Made by a program: the position numbers and the translations under genes
Source: Fortiea contorta PCC 7126
GTDB taxonomy: Bacteria > Cyanobacteriota > Cyanobacteriia > Cyanobacteriales > Nostocaceae
DNA: 64,000 bases
Assembly: GCF_000332295.1 (NCBI RefSeq)
Contig: NZ_KB235930.1
Coordinates: 2,175,895 to 2,239,894, forward strand
Direction of reading: 5' to 3'
Notes under the pieces: generated by a model
Database searches by the model: none
What the model was told of the DNA's origin: nothing
The model's input: the letters and a program-made list of their open reading frames with translations, nothing else
Shown: in pieces, positions 48,097-56,180 of the stretch
Numbering within the stretch: the first letter of the stretch is position 1
Layout: every line of letters starts with the position of its first letter

Positions 48097-49131
48097 ATGG
48101 TCAATCAGAATTTAACCGCTACAGAAATTGAATTTACCCACGAAGATTTCGCTGCTCTACTTGATAAGTACGATTATCACTTCAGCCCTGGTGATATAGT
48201 GCCAGGTACAGTTTTTAGTATAGAGCCGCGCGGCGCTCTGATTGACATAGGTGCTAAAACAGCAGCATACATCCCCATACAAGAAATGTCTATTAACCGG
48301 GTCGATGCCCCGGAAGAAGTCTTACAGTCTAACGAGACGCGGGAATTTTTTATTCTCACTGACGAAAACGAAGATGGTCAATTGACCCTTTCGATTCGTC
48401 GGATTGAATACATGCGCGCTTGGGAACGGGTGCGCCAATTACAAGCTGAAGACGCCACTGTTCGCTCTGGTGTATTTGCTACTAACCGTGGTGGTGCGCT
48501 GGTCAGAATTGAAGGATTGCGCGGCTTTATTCCCGGCTCCCATATCAGCACTCGCAAACCCAAAGAAGAATTGGTAGGTGAAGAACTACCATTGAAATTT
48601 TTGGAAGTAGACGAAGAACGGAACCGTCTTGTACTGTCCCACCGTCGAGCGCTGGTTGAACGGAAGATGAACCGCCTCGAAGTTGGCGAAGTGGTAATTG
48701 GTACAGTTCGCGGAATTAAACCTTACGGCGCCTTTATTGATATCGGTGGCGTCAGCGGTCTACTACACATCTCCGAAATTTCTCACGAGCATATCGACAC
48801 ACCACATAGCGTCTTTAATGTCAATGATGAAGTCAAAGTGATGATCATTGACTTGGATGCAGAAAGAGGTCGGATTTCCCTCTCCACCAAACAGCTCGAA
48901 CCAGAACCCGGTGATATGATTAAGAACCGCGATTTGGTCTACGATAAAGCAGAAGAAATGGCAGCTAAGTATCGGGAACAGCTGCTAGCCAAACAACAAG
49001 GTTTGACAGCTACAGCAGTTGAAGAAGAGATTCCCTCAGCAACTGAAACTGAAGAGGAAATTCCCTCAGCAACTGAAGAAGAAATTCCCTCAGCAATTGA
49101 AGAAGAAATCCCAGCAGCTATTGAAGATTAG
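48097..49131 (+). CDS. rps1: 30S ribosomal protein S1
   Basis: A 344-residue cyanobacterial S1 with three S1 RNA-binding domains: GDIVPGTVFSIEPRGALIDIGAKTAAYIP (about 30-100), a second less regular one (118-185), and VGEVVIGTVRGIKPYGAFIDIGGVSGLLHIS (195-270). It helps mRNA binding on the small subunit. The C-terminus is unusual: about 35 residues of EEIPSAT/EEEIPSAIE repeats. The psbB-psbT-rps1 order agrees with other cyanobacteria. A terminator follows. Confidence 0.95.
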   Translation: MVNQNLTATEIEFTHEDFAALLDKYDYHFSPGDIVPGTVFSIEPRGALIDIGAKTAAYIPIQEMSINRVDAPEEVLQSNETREFFILTDENEDGQLTLSIRRIEYMRAWERVRQLQAEDATVRSGVFATNRGGALVRIEGLRGFIPGSHISTRKPKEELVGEELPLKFLEVDEERNRLVLSHRRALVERKMNRLEVGEVVIGTVRGIKPYGAFIDIGGVSGLLHISEISHEHIDTPHSVFNVNDEVKVMIIDLDAERGRISLSTKQLEPEPGDMIKNRDLVYDKAEEMAAKYREQLLAKQQGLTATAVEEEIPSATETEEEIPSATEEEIPSAIEEEIPAAIED

Positions 49132-49164
49132 TTTGGTCAATTATTAAGTAAATTAAAGTACTGT

Positions 49165-49192
49165 AAAGAGAGGGAACGTCCCTCTTTTTTTT
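49165..49192 (+). terminator. Rho-independent terminator after rps1
   Basis: An agaggga/tccctct stem (about 49168-49186) is followed by eight T. It partly overlaps the first possible ATG (49193) of the next gene, which argues for a downstream start there. Confidence 0.85.
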
Positions 49193-49219
49193 ATGCTAAT
49201 TCGCATAGAGGAGAATCCT

Positions 49220-49954
49220 TTGGTAACTATTAAATGTAGAAATATAACTTTTTCAGAGATTCAAGCGATTTTATTTGATAAAAACGGTACTCTGGAAGAC
49301 TCGGAAATATATTTGCGATCGCTCGGACAAAAAGCAGCCCGGTTAATAGATGCTCAAATTCCCGGAACTGGTGAACCCTTATTAATGGCTTTTGGAATCA
49401 ACGGTGATGTCCTCGACCCTGCTGGTTTAATCGCCGTAGCTAGTCGCCGGGAAACAGAAATTGCCACAGCAGCATATATTGCCGAAACGGGGAAAGGATG
49501 GTTTGAGTGTTTACAGATAGCGCGCCAAGCTTTAAACGAAGCGGAAAAATACGTTGACCAAACGCCTGCGCCGCTGTTTGCGGGAAGTTTGGAGGTGTTG
49601 AAATATCTCTGGGAAAGGGGACTAAAACTTGGTATTCTCTCAGCCGCCCCTACTCAAGAAGTTTATCAGTTTGTAGCCAATTATCAACTAAGTGATTACA
49701 TTCAGCTACAAATGGGAGTAGATGACGGGCCTAGTAAACCAGACCCTATACTATTTTTGCAAGCTTGTCAAGCTTTGGGCGTAGAACCGGGAGCTACATT
49801 GATGGTGGGGGATGCTGTGGGTGATATGCAAATGGCGCGGGACGCGAAGGCGAATGGTACTATCGGCATCACTTGGGTGGGAAAATCAGAACATGTCAAA
49901 GGTGCGGATGTGGTGATTAATCGACTCGATGAAATTCAAATCATCAACGACTAA
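49220..49954 (+). CDS. HAD-superfamily hydrolase
   Basis: A 244-residue HAD hydrolase, probably phosphatase-like. Motif I is FDKNGT, with the nucleophilic Asp but Asn instead of the usual second Asp; motif II/III appear as LGILSAAPTQEV and GPSKPDPILFLQA, and motif IV as MVGDAVGDMQMARDAKANG. TTG at 49220 is the preferred start: agaggag lies six bases before it, while the upstream ATG is in the rps1 terminator. Its last codons overlap the end of the convergent txlA-like gene by 4 bp. Substrate unknown. Confidence 0.85.
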   Translation: MVTIKCRNITFSEIQAILFDKNGTLEDSEIYLRSLGQKAARLIDAQIPGTGEPLLMAFGINGDVLDPAGLIAVASRRETEIATAAYIAETGKGWFECLQIARQALNEAEKYVDQTPAPLFAGSLEVLKYLWERGLKLGILSAAPTQEVYQFVANYQLSDYIQLQMGVDDGPSKPDPILFLQACQALGVEPGATLMVGDAVGDMQMARDAKANGTIGITWVGKSEHVKGADVVINRLDEIQIIND

Positions 49955-50565
49955 TCCACTACTTGACTTCCATGACTGCGGGGGTCGTCTTGAGTAGCTG
50001 TCGGTGCTACTGGTGCGGAAAATTTAGAAACTTGTCCGCTAGCTTGAGCATAAGGGAGAGAATCACCAGCAATCAAGGCGTCTAAGTTTGAGGACATCAC
50101 CGCGCGGGGTTGGTCGCCAATTGTTTGTGCTAACGATTCGCCATCTTTACTTAAAAACACAAAATGGGGAATCCCATCTACCCGATATTTGAGCATCTCT
50201 GGTAGCCATTTAGTGTTATCTACATTCAGCATGACAAAATTTACTTTATCAGCGTACTGCTGTTCAATTTGAGCGATGTCGGGAGCCATTTTTTGGCAGA
50301 CAGCACACCAGTCAGCGTAGAACTCCACTAGAGATGGTTTACCGTTGCTAACAGCGACTTCTAGAGGTGTAGCAGCTTCACTCAACTTGGAAAGAGAAGC
50401 AGAAGTAGTTTCAGTCCGCAATCCTAAGAATAAGGCAGCACCCAGGGCGATCGCTACTATTGCAATTAAAAAGTTTCTCACCCGCGTCCCAGTTGTGATT
50501 TCGGTCTGAGTGGGCGAGTTAGCTGGTGTATTGTTAGTCATATCAAGATTATTAAACAAGCTCAT
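49951..50565 (-). CDS. TxlA-type membrane-anchored thioredoxin
   Basis: A 204-residue thioredoxin-fold protein with one transmembrane helix (about residues 27-50) and active-site motif WCAVC in VEFYADWCAVCQKM. This matches TxlA/HCF164, which delivers reducing power across the thylakoid or plasma membrane in cytochrome maturation. The start is taken as ATG at 50565 (MSLFNN); a possible ATG at 50541 follows. Tandem gcaaaggc units lie upstream (about 50595-50621), outside the likely coding part. Confidence 0.85.
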   Translation of the reverse strand: MSLFNNLDMTNNTPANSPTQTEITTGTRVRNFLIAIVAIALGAALFLGLRTETTSASLSKLSEAATPLEVAVSNGKPSLVEFYADWCAVCQKMAPDIAQIEQQYADKVNFVMLNVDNTKWLPEMLKYRVDGIPHFVFLSKDGESLAQTIGDQPRAVMSSNLDALIAGDSLPYAQASGQVSKFSAPVAPTATQDDPRSHGSQVVD

Positions 50566-50728
50566 CCTTAGTTTAACTAAATATGAATTTGTTTCGCGCA
50601 AAGGCGCAAAGGCGCAAAGGTACAAAGAATAAGAAAGGTAATTATGGCATTTCATAGACCACTTGCAAAAGTCCTAATTTTCGCAATCTTCTTTGCGTCT
50701 TTGTGCCTTTGCGCGAGAAAAAAAGTAT

Positions 50729-53700
50729 TTATCCAACAAGTCTAATATCCGCATCACTCGTTACAGGTGCAAAGTCCCGATATGCTGTTAATGCATCTTG
50801 TTTGACTTGTTCGGGAACGATGGGGAATGTGGAGAGGATGTATGCAAATTCGGTTTCGGTTAAACCATAGAGATGAGCTATGATTCCGTCGAGTTCGGCG
50901 CGGAGTTTGGCTCTTTCGCTTGCGTCGGTGACTCCATTGGTGTGAGAACCGAGTCCGACTTCTTGCGCTAATTCGTCAAATTCTCTTGTGGTGCAGATAA
51001 GTTTGGCTGCGCGTTGTACTATGTCGGAAAAAGTGCGATCGTTTTTTGTTAGGCGTGGAACTGGTAGTTGGTAGACGTAAAAAAAATTCACATTAGCAGT
51101 TACTCTCAAACGCAGTAAATAATCTAAAACAAAGCTATTCCAAACTCCGCTAAGATAAAGCATTACATCATAGTTTATTTGACGATTTCCTTCATAGTCG
51201 TATGTACGAACAGATTGAAAACTTTCTGAGTGAAATTTTTGAGGAATGATTGCTGAAATCATTGTTCTCTCATTTGTACTACTTGCTATCTTGCGAAATC
51301 CAAGTCTGTAATCCTGATAGTCAAGCTTTTGCCTATTATCTTCCTTTTTACCCAGTACAGCTGCTCTTCCTTCTTTTTCATCAATCCAGTATCGCGGTTT
51401 TTCAAACTGGTGGTTAAATTGGTGAATCATTTTGCCTTCATATAAAGGCATCATTTCAGGTTTGCTATCTTTGCAAAAGAGATAGCTATCATTGGTCATG
51501 TGAAATTCACTTTGTAAACTAATATTCCAACAGTTATTTATTTTTTGACCTAAAAGTGGATATTTAGAAACTTTTTCTGCTATTGATAAATCATAATTAT
51601 TCGCAAATTCAACTATTCCTAAGCTATCAGGTGATAATTTCCGCACCATATCAATGGTAATCGCTAAACTCTCATCACCAGGAAATCTTTGCAGTTCCTG
51701 TACATCATGACGCATAAAAGCTGATGGAAATTCTGTTGTTTTTCCACCCTTCGCAAAGGTAAGTACAACAAATTTAAAACGACTATCAACTTCTTCAAAA
51801 ATTGTTTTGCGATTTTCAAAGCAGAATAACCCAGTTACACTTGTCTGATTAAACAACATTTCTCGTAGTTGTTTAGCACCTAAATCAGTATAAATACCGC
51901 TAGGAATTACAATTCCACACTCACCATTTAAACGCAAAAGGTTAAAGCACTGTTCGAGAAATAACTTATAGAGATTAATATCCGTTCCTGCTTTCTTCCC
52001 ATTCACAACAGAAATCTGATTTTTATACTGTTCTGCTGAACGATAATAAGCACTTATATGAGGATATTGACTTTGATAATCTAACCAAGCTGCTGCAACT
52101 TCAGGATTTTCTAAAAGTTTTTTCTGTTCTTTTTCAAAATCCTTAATATCCATCTTATTTTTCGTCACCAATTCATTATGCTGTGCGAAGAACTCTTTCG
52201 CTTGCGGCTTGAAAATTTCCCAAGGTGGATTAGTAATAATCGCATCAAAACCACCACTTCCTAAAACTTTATCAAAATGATAACCCCAGTGAAAAGGCTT
52301 CAATGCAGCAATATCATCAACATTTAAAAACCGCTTTTTTGCCCTTCGGCTCCGCTCAGGGCTAGCTTTCCCAGTAGTTTGAATTTCCTCATATTTAATA
52401 CCTAAACGTGTGCTAAATTCATCCAACAACAACCTATTTAATTTTTCTTGAGATTCCTGATTCAACTTTTCAATATCACTCTTCAACATCTGTAAGCGTT
52501 GTTGTTGTGATGTTCCTTCTAAATCTTCCTGACGAAAAGCGTGATTTTTATATTGGTTAATCGACTTATTCTTATTTTCTAATATATTTCGATAATTACT
52601 TGCAGCCAGTATCTGTAACAAATTCCCTTGCTGATAATCTCCAATTCTATCAAACGCATTTTCATCCACATTCATCAATCCAATCAGCGAATTACCTGCC
52701 ATAATATTAAAATCAATATTAGGCAATGGTTCTAATTGATTCACATCATGAGTGGAAGATACTAAAGCTAAAAATAAGCGCAATTTAGCAATTTCTGTGG
52801 CTTCTTCCATAATGTCAACGCCATAGAGATTATCAGTAACAATCCGTTTTTTTAAGTAGTAAGATATAGATTGATGTTTTTCCCTAATTTCTTGCAGTTG
52901 TTGCTTTAAACTTGCATCTCCGACGATATCAATCATCCCCATGACAGCACCATAAACTAAGAGGAGTGTTTTCATCGCAGCTACAAGAAATGCACCAGAA
53001 CCACAAGCTGGGTCAAGAATTGATAATTTTGGCAGAATATCGTTAATTAATAAATCACAGATTTTTGAATCTAAGTTAAATATCAGTTCGTTGTAATCTT
53101 CAAAAGGTTTATACTTGTCAGACAAAGAATCATTAACGCGGTCTAAAATGAGTTTATGAATCGTTCGATCACAAAGATATTCAGTGATTTGTGGACGAGT
53201 ATAATAAGCACCAAATGCTTTTTGATTAATGTATTTTTCAAATATGTACCCTAAAACGTCTGGCGAGATTTCGTCATCTTTTCCTCCTGGTGTGTCGTCT
53301 AAATTCCAAGAATATTTAGCAAATAATGCTAAAACTTTTTCAAATGCTACATCAGGAATTGAAATCTGATTTTCGTGTTCAATACGATGTTGCAGAAATA
53401 ATCCCCCATTGAGGTATTTAATCACCCCAACTAACTTTTCAACTGCTGGATCACGGTCTGATTCTGGTGTAGCAAAGCTATCAAAAAATAAAGTTTTCAG
53501 AAAATTACTATAAAAAAGGTTCTCACCTTGTTCTTTGCTTTGTTTGAGCCGATTTTGTAAATAATTTAAATCTCCGTTATCCAAAAAACTCTTACGCTGA
53601 AGAAAATAAACAAACATCATCCGATTGAAAATCACCGACGCATACCAACGTTTATCAGCCTCGTTGTTGATTCCTTTGATATGCTGTAAAAATAGCTTAT

Positions 53701-54484
53701 GTTCCTCTTGAAATTCTTTATAAAATTTCTTGGTTACAGGTTCTACATCAAATGCATCTTGAAGACGACGCGCAATTTCTACAACCGAAAGATGATCATC
53801 TTCCAGTTCGGTGATATCAATAACTAGAGAACCAAGCTTACTTAAAAATAAGTCTCCCGGTTGACCTTTGACATATAAAGGTTCACGTTTATAACTTTTT
53901 ATAGTGAGCGAAGTCGAACTATTATTTCCTTCTCTCTTCACCCAATACCAAAGACTGCGCGTACGCTGACCATCAATAAATATCAACAAATTTTCAGCGA
54001 TTAAGTTAGTAATTTCTTTGTGAATTGCATCCCGAGTTTTCGCATCAGGAATAGCACCATCAGCTGCTGTCACTTCAAATATAGCAACACCAGAACTTTC
54101 AGCTATTCGTTGGTATTGGTAGGTTTTTTGACTTCGACGCTCACTTCGACTGCGCTCAGTGAGCGGATTTTGACTGCGCTCAAGCTCACTTTGACGCTGA
54201 CTGAGCGTAGTCGAAGTCAGTGGATTTTGACTATGCTCAAGCTCACTTTGACGCTGACTGAGCGTAGTCGAAGTCAGCGGATTTTGACTATGCTCAAGCT
54301 CACTTTGACGCTGACTGAGCGTAGTCGAAGTCAGCGGATTTTGACTATGCTCAGTGATATCGTCTATTTCTAATGTTACTGCTTTTTGAAGTGAAGAATC
54401 TGACCAACCCAATTGTTGGATGAACAAGTCCTGAAATTGAAAATTATGTAATAATTCGCGTGTTCGCTGAAAGTCAAGTGTCAT
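50729..54484 (-). CDS. Eco57I-type DNA adenine methyltransferase, restriction-modification-like
   Basis: A 1251-residue DNA methyltransferase of the large Eco57I class. SAM motif I is LDPACGSGAFLVAAMK (about residue 490), preceded by GAYYTRPQ; the catalytic motif IV is ITNPPWEIF (about 751), so N6-adenine is expected. The first 350 residues contain FEVTAADGAIPD and LIFIDGQRTRSLWYWVKRE, possibly nuclease-like or recognition domains, not proven. The C-terminal third should hold the target-recognition region. It carries a 57-bp minisatellite in frame (residues about 44-114) and two shorter repeat-like insertions. It lies downstream, on the same strand, of the PLD-helicase gene, with VapBC between. 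Confidence 0.87.
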   Translation of the reverse strand: MTLDFQRTRELLHNFQFQDLFIQQLGWSDSSLQKAVTLEIDDITEHSQNPLTSTTLSQRQSELEHSQNPLTSTTLSQRQSELEHSQNPLTSTTLSQRQSELERSQNPLTERSRSERRSQKTYQYQRIAESSGVAIFEVTAADGAIPDAKTRDAIHKEITNLIAENLLIFIDGQRTRSLWYWVKREGNNSSTSLTIKSYKREPLYVKGQPGDLFLSKLGSLVIDITELEDDHLSVVEIARRLQDAFDVEPVTKKFYKEFQEEHKLFLQHIKGINNEADKRWYASVIFNRMMFVYFLQRKSFLDNGDLNYLQNRLKQSKEQGENLFYSNFLKTLFFDSFATPESDRDPAVEKLVGVIKYLNGGLFLQHRIEHENQISIPDVAFEKVLALFAKYSWNLDDTPGGKDDEISPDVLGYIFEKYINQKAFGAYYTRPQITEYLCDRTIHKLILDRVNDSLSDKYKPFEDYNELIFNLDSKICDLLINDILPKLSILDPACGSGAFLVAAMKTLLLVYGAVMGMIDIVGDASLKQQLQEIREKHQSISYYLKKRIVTDNLYGVDIMEEATEIAKLRLFLALVSSTHDVNQLEPLPNIDFNIMAGNSLIGLMNVDENAFDRIGDYQQGNLLQILAASNYRNILENKNKSINQYKNHAFRQEDLEGTSQQQRLQMLKSDIEKLNQESQEKLNRLLLDEFSTRLGIKYEEIQTTGKASPERSRRAKKRFLNVDDIAALKPFHWGYHFDKVLGSGGFDAIITNPPWEIFKPQAKEFFAQHNELVTKNKMDIKDFEKEQKKLLENPEVAAAWLDYQSQYPHISAYYRSAEQYKNQISVVNGKKAGTDINLYKLFLEQCFNLLRLNGECGIVIPSGIYTDLGAKQLREMLFNQTSVTGLFCFENRKTIFEEVDSRFKFVVLTFAKGGKTTEFPSAFMRHDVQELQRFPGDESLAITIDMVRKLSPDSLGIVEFANNYDLSIAEKVSKYPLLGQKINNCWNISLQSEFHMTNDSYLFCKDSKPEMMPLYEGKMIHQFNHQFEKPRYWIDEKEGRAAVLGKKEDNRQKLDYQDYRLGFRKIASSTNERTMISAIIPQKFHSESFQSVRTYDYEGNRQINYDVMLYLSGVWNSFVLDYLLRLRVTANVNFFYVYQLPVPRLTKNDRTFSDIVQRAAKLICTTREFDELAQEVGLGSHTNGVTDASERAKLRAELDGIIAHLYGLTETEFAYILSTFPIVPEQVKQDALTAYRDFAPVTSDADIRLVG
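54143..54354. repeat. 57-bp minisatellite inside the methyltransferase gene
   Basis: Three near-identical 57-bp units start at 54184, 54241 and 54298, and a partial unit begins at about 54143. Each contains tgagcgtagtcgaagtcag, a dispersed cyanobacterial repeat. The unit is 19 codons, so the frame is kept: the protein reads SELEHSQNPLTSTTLSQRQ three times. Confidence 0.9.
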
Positions 54485-55146
54485 GGTATACTAATCCGGC
54501 AAGTAAAAATAGAATTTGATGTAGCAAAAAACGAGCATAAAAAATACGCCCAAAGATGAAAACCTTGGAGCCACAACCCTTAATTAATAACGATTTGTTT
54601 ACATAATCTTAACAAAGCTGATACTTTGATAACCCTTTTTGCTACAAAATAACTCAGTATTAATATTTAAACGTTGCGATTTTGTATATCAGTCTATACT
54701 GACAGTATGAGTGTGTTTCCGGGTAAAATTTAGCGCTAGAAAAATAATTTTTTAACTAAATCTGAGCCTAGAAACTTTTATTACGTTTCTAGGCTTGTCT
54801 AATAAGGTTTTATAAAACTATAGGTAATTATAGCTAGAGACTAGGGGCGCTTAGGCTAGAGAATTCGCGAATGACATCAAAGGTTTTAGTAATTTAGAAC
54901 GTCTTCTTGAAAAGTCTCGCGCTAAGGATTCCGGGACGCGCGAGCTTTAGGCCTAACCACCTTGGCGATTGCTATACTTAGGAAAAGCTAAAAACAGCCT
55001 ACGTATCACTGAAATTAAGGATAAAATTAATACAAATTTATAAGTGTGCTTTGATCGACTAGCGGGAAACCAGAAACACGGTAGGATAAAGAGTGCGATC
55101 GCCACAAAAAAGTATGCTCTTTATTCGACTTGCAAAAAGGAAATTT
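54485..55146. other. Gap between methyltransferase and VapC genes
   Basis: About 660 bp with no gene. It holds a perfect 10-bp inverted repeat gcctagaaac/gtttctaggc (54766-54794) and, at 54855-54950, a 31-codon plus-strand fragment AREFANDIKGFSNLERLLEK that looks coding-like but has no start; it may be a relic. The promoter for the methyltransferase gene should be here. No tRNA or transposon end is seen. Confidence 0.5.
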
Positions 55147-55572
55147 TCACTCTGACCAATTTTCTATCTTTAGGTTGGGAATTTGAGAAAAGTCTCTATT
55201 ATTACGTGTGACTATGATTGCATTTTGGGTAAGAGCAATTGAAGCAATTCGTAAGTCTTTATCAATCCTATTTTTTGCAAGTTCTTTAGAGCTTTTTCTT
55301 AACATTTCATAGCATGATTCAGCATTGTTATCAAAATTTAAGACAGTTATTACCTTAATAAATTCAGTAGTCTCCCAGAGCTTAGTATAAAGTTGAGTAA
55401 AATTTTTTTCTGGGGCTGGGTTATTCAATCTACCAGCCCAGCCGTTAAATAATTCTTGAACAGTAATCACCGTAATTGCTATATCCTTAGAGTGTTTAGC
55501 AACAGCAGCAATTATTGATTTATTTCCAGCTAAAAACAGCGATGCATGGTCAGTATCCAGAATCCATGTCAT
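55147..55572 (-). CDS. VapC-type PIN-domain toxin
   Basis: A 141-residue PIN-domain ribonuclease. The acidic active-site residues are in WILDTDHASLF (Asp6 and Asp8), VTVQELFNGW-type (VQELFNGW) Glu, KDLRIASIALTQNA Asp and TRNNRDFSQIPNL Asp. It overlaps its partner antitoxin by ATGA (4 bp), so the two are translationally coupled. It lies between the methyltransferase and PLD-helicase genes, typical of toxin pairs in defence islands. Confidence 0.9.
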   Translation of the reverse strand: MTWILDTDHASLFLAGNKSIIAAVAKHSKDIAITVITVQELFNGWAGRLNNPAPEKNFTQLYTKLWETTEFIKVITVLNFDNNAESCYEMLRKSSKELAKNRIDKDLRIASIALTQNAIIVTRNNRDFSQIPNLKIENWSE

Positions 55573-55865
55573 ATGTTGTCCAAATCTCTCTCTGCTCTTA
55601 TTTCTTTCATAATTTCCATAAAATCTGGATCGTCCTGAAAAATTCCAGCAAACTTCATCAAACCGCTTTCTGAAGTAACTGGTTGTATTGGTGCTGGAAT
55701 CTGAATTATTTCTGCTTGCGCTAGACGCTTTTGCAATAGCTGCTGAATTTTTTCAACTGCACCTTGTTTAGTTTCATCACTGATTTGGCAATCAGGAACT
55801 TCTAAGACTGTGGCGGTAGTAAGCCCATCATCTCTAATTTCTAATAAAATATTCCAATTATCCAC
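55569..55865 (-). CDS. Antitoxin partner of VapC-type toxin
   Basis: A 98-residue acidic protein directly upstream of the PIN toxin and overlapping it by 4 bp (ATGA). N-terminus MDNWNILLEIRDDGLTTATVLEVPD looks HicB/DUF-like and the C-terminal FQDDPDFMEIMKEIRAERDLDNI is the helical toxin-binding tail common in VapB-type antitoxins. Role assigned by position and composition. Confidence 0.75.
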   Translation of the reverse strand: MDNWNILLEIRDDGLTTATVLEVPDCQISDETKQGAVEKIQQLLQKRLAQAEIIQIPAPIQPVTSESGLMKFAGIFQDDPDFMEIMKEIRAERDLDNI

Positions 55866-56180
55866 TTTTATTTACCTAACGTAAGTTTAATAAGTAAGAT
55901 TTGTATTGCCTTCTTATTATATAAGATTCATATTTTATTTTTGAAATATAGCAGTTTTCAGGTTATTGAGGTACAGTTTTAAATTACAAAGCCTGTAGGG
56001 GTGGGGTTTCCCCGTCCTAGTTTGTATTGCATCGAATCGAGAAACGCCATACACGTAAGGTGTGTTGTCGCCAAGCGCCGCACCAAAATTGAGAATGCGG
56101 TGCGTTACACTTCGTTATAACGCACCCTACGTATGTTTCAAAAATAAAAGATAAATTCTATATAATCATTGTACAATATG
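55866..56180. other. Gap with dispersed palindromic repeats
   Basis: About 315 bp. It holds gtaggggtggggtttcccc (about 55996) and a ggtgcgtta/taacgcacc hairpin (56099-56126) in a caccctacgta context, both of the dispersed palindromic type. On the minus strand it should carry the promoter for the VapBC pair; no gene is seen. Confidence 0.6.

Noticed and set aside
54020-54373. Plus-strand reading frame in the methyltransferase gene
   Set aside because: It is the mirror of the 57-bp minisatellite and has no independent support.
56170-56175. Second TGTACA as the other transposon end
   Set aside because: No TnsB-site-like repeats follow it; it is a chance palindrome beside the end of the PLD-helicase gene.
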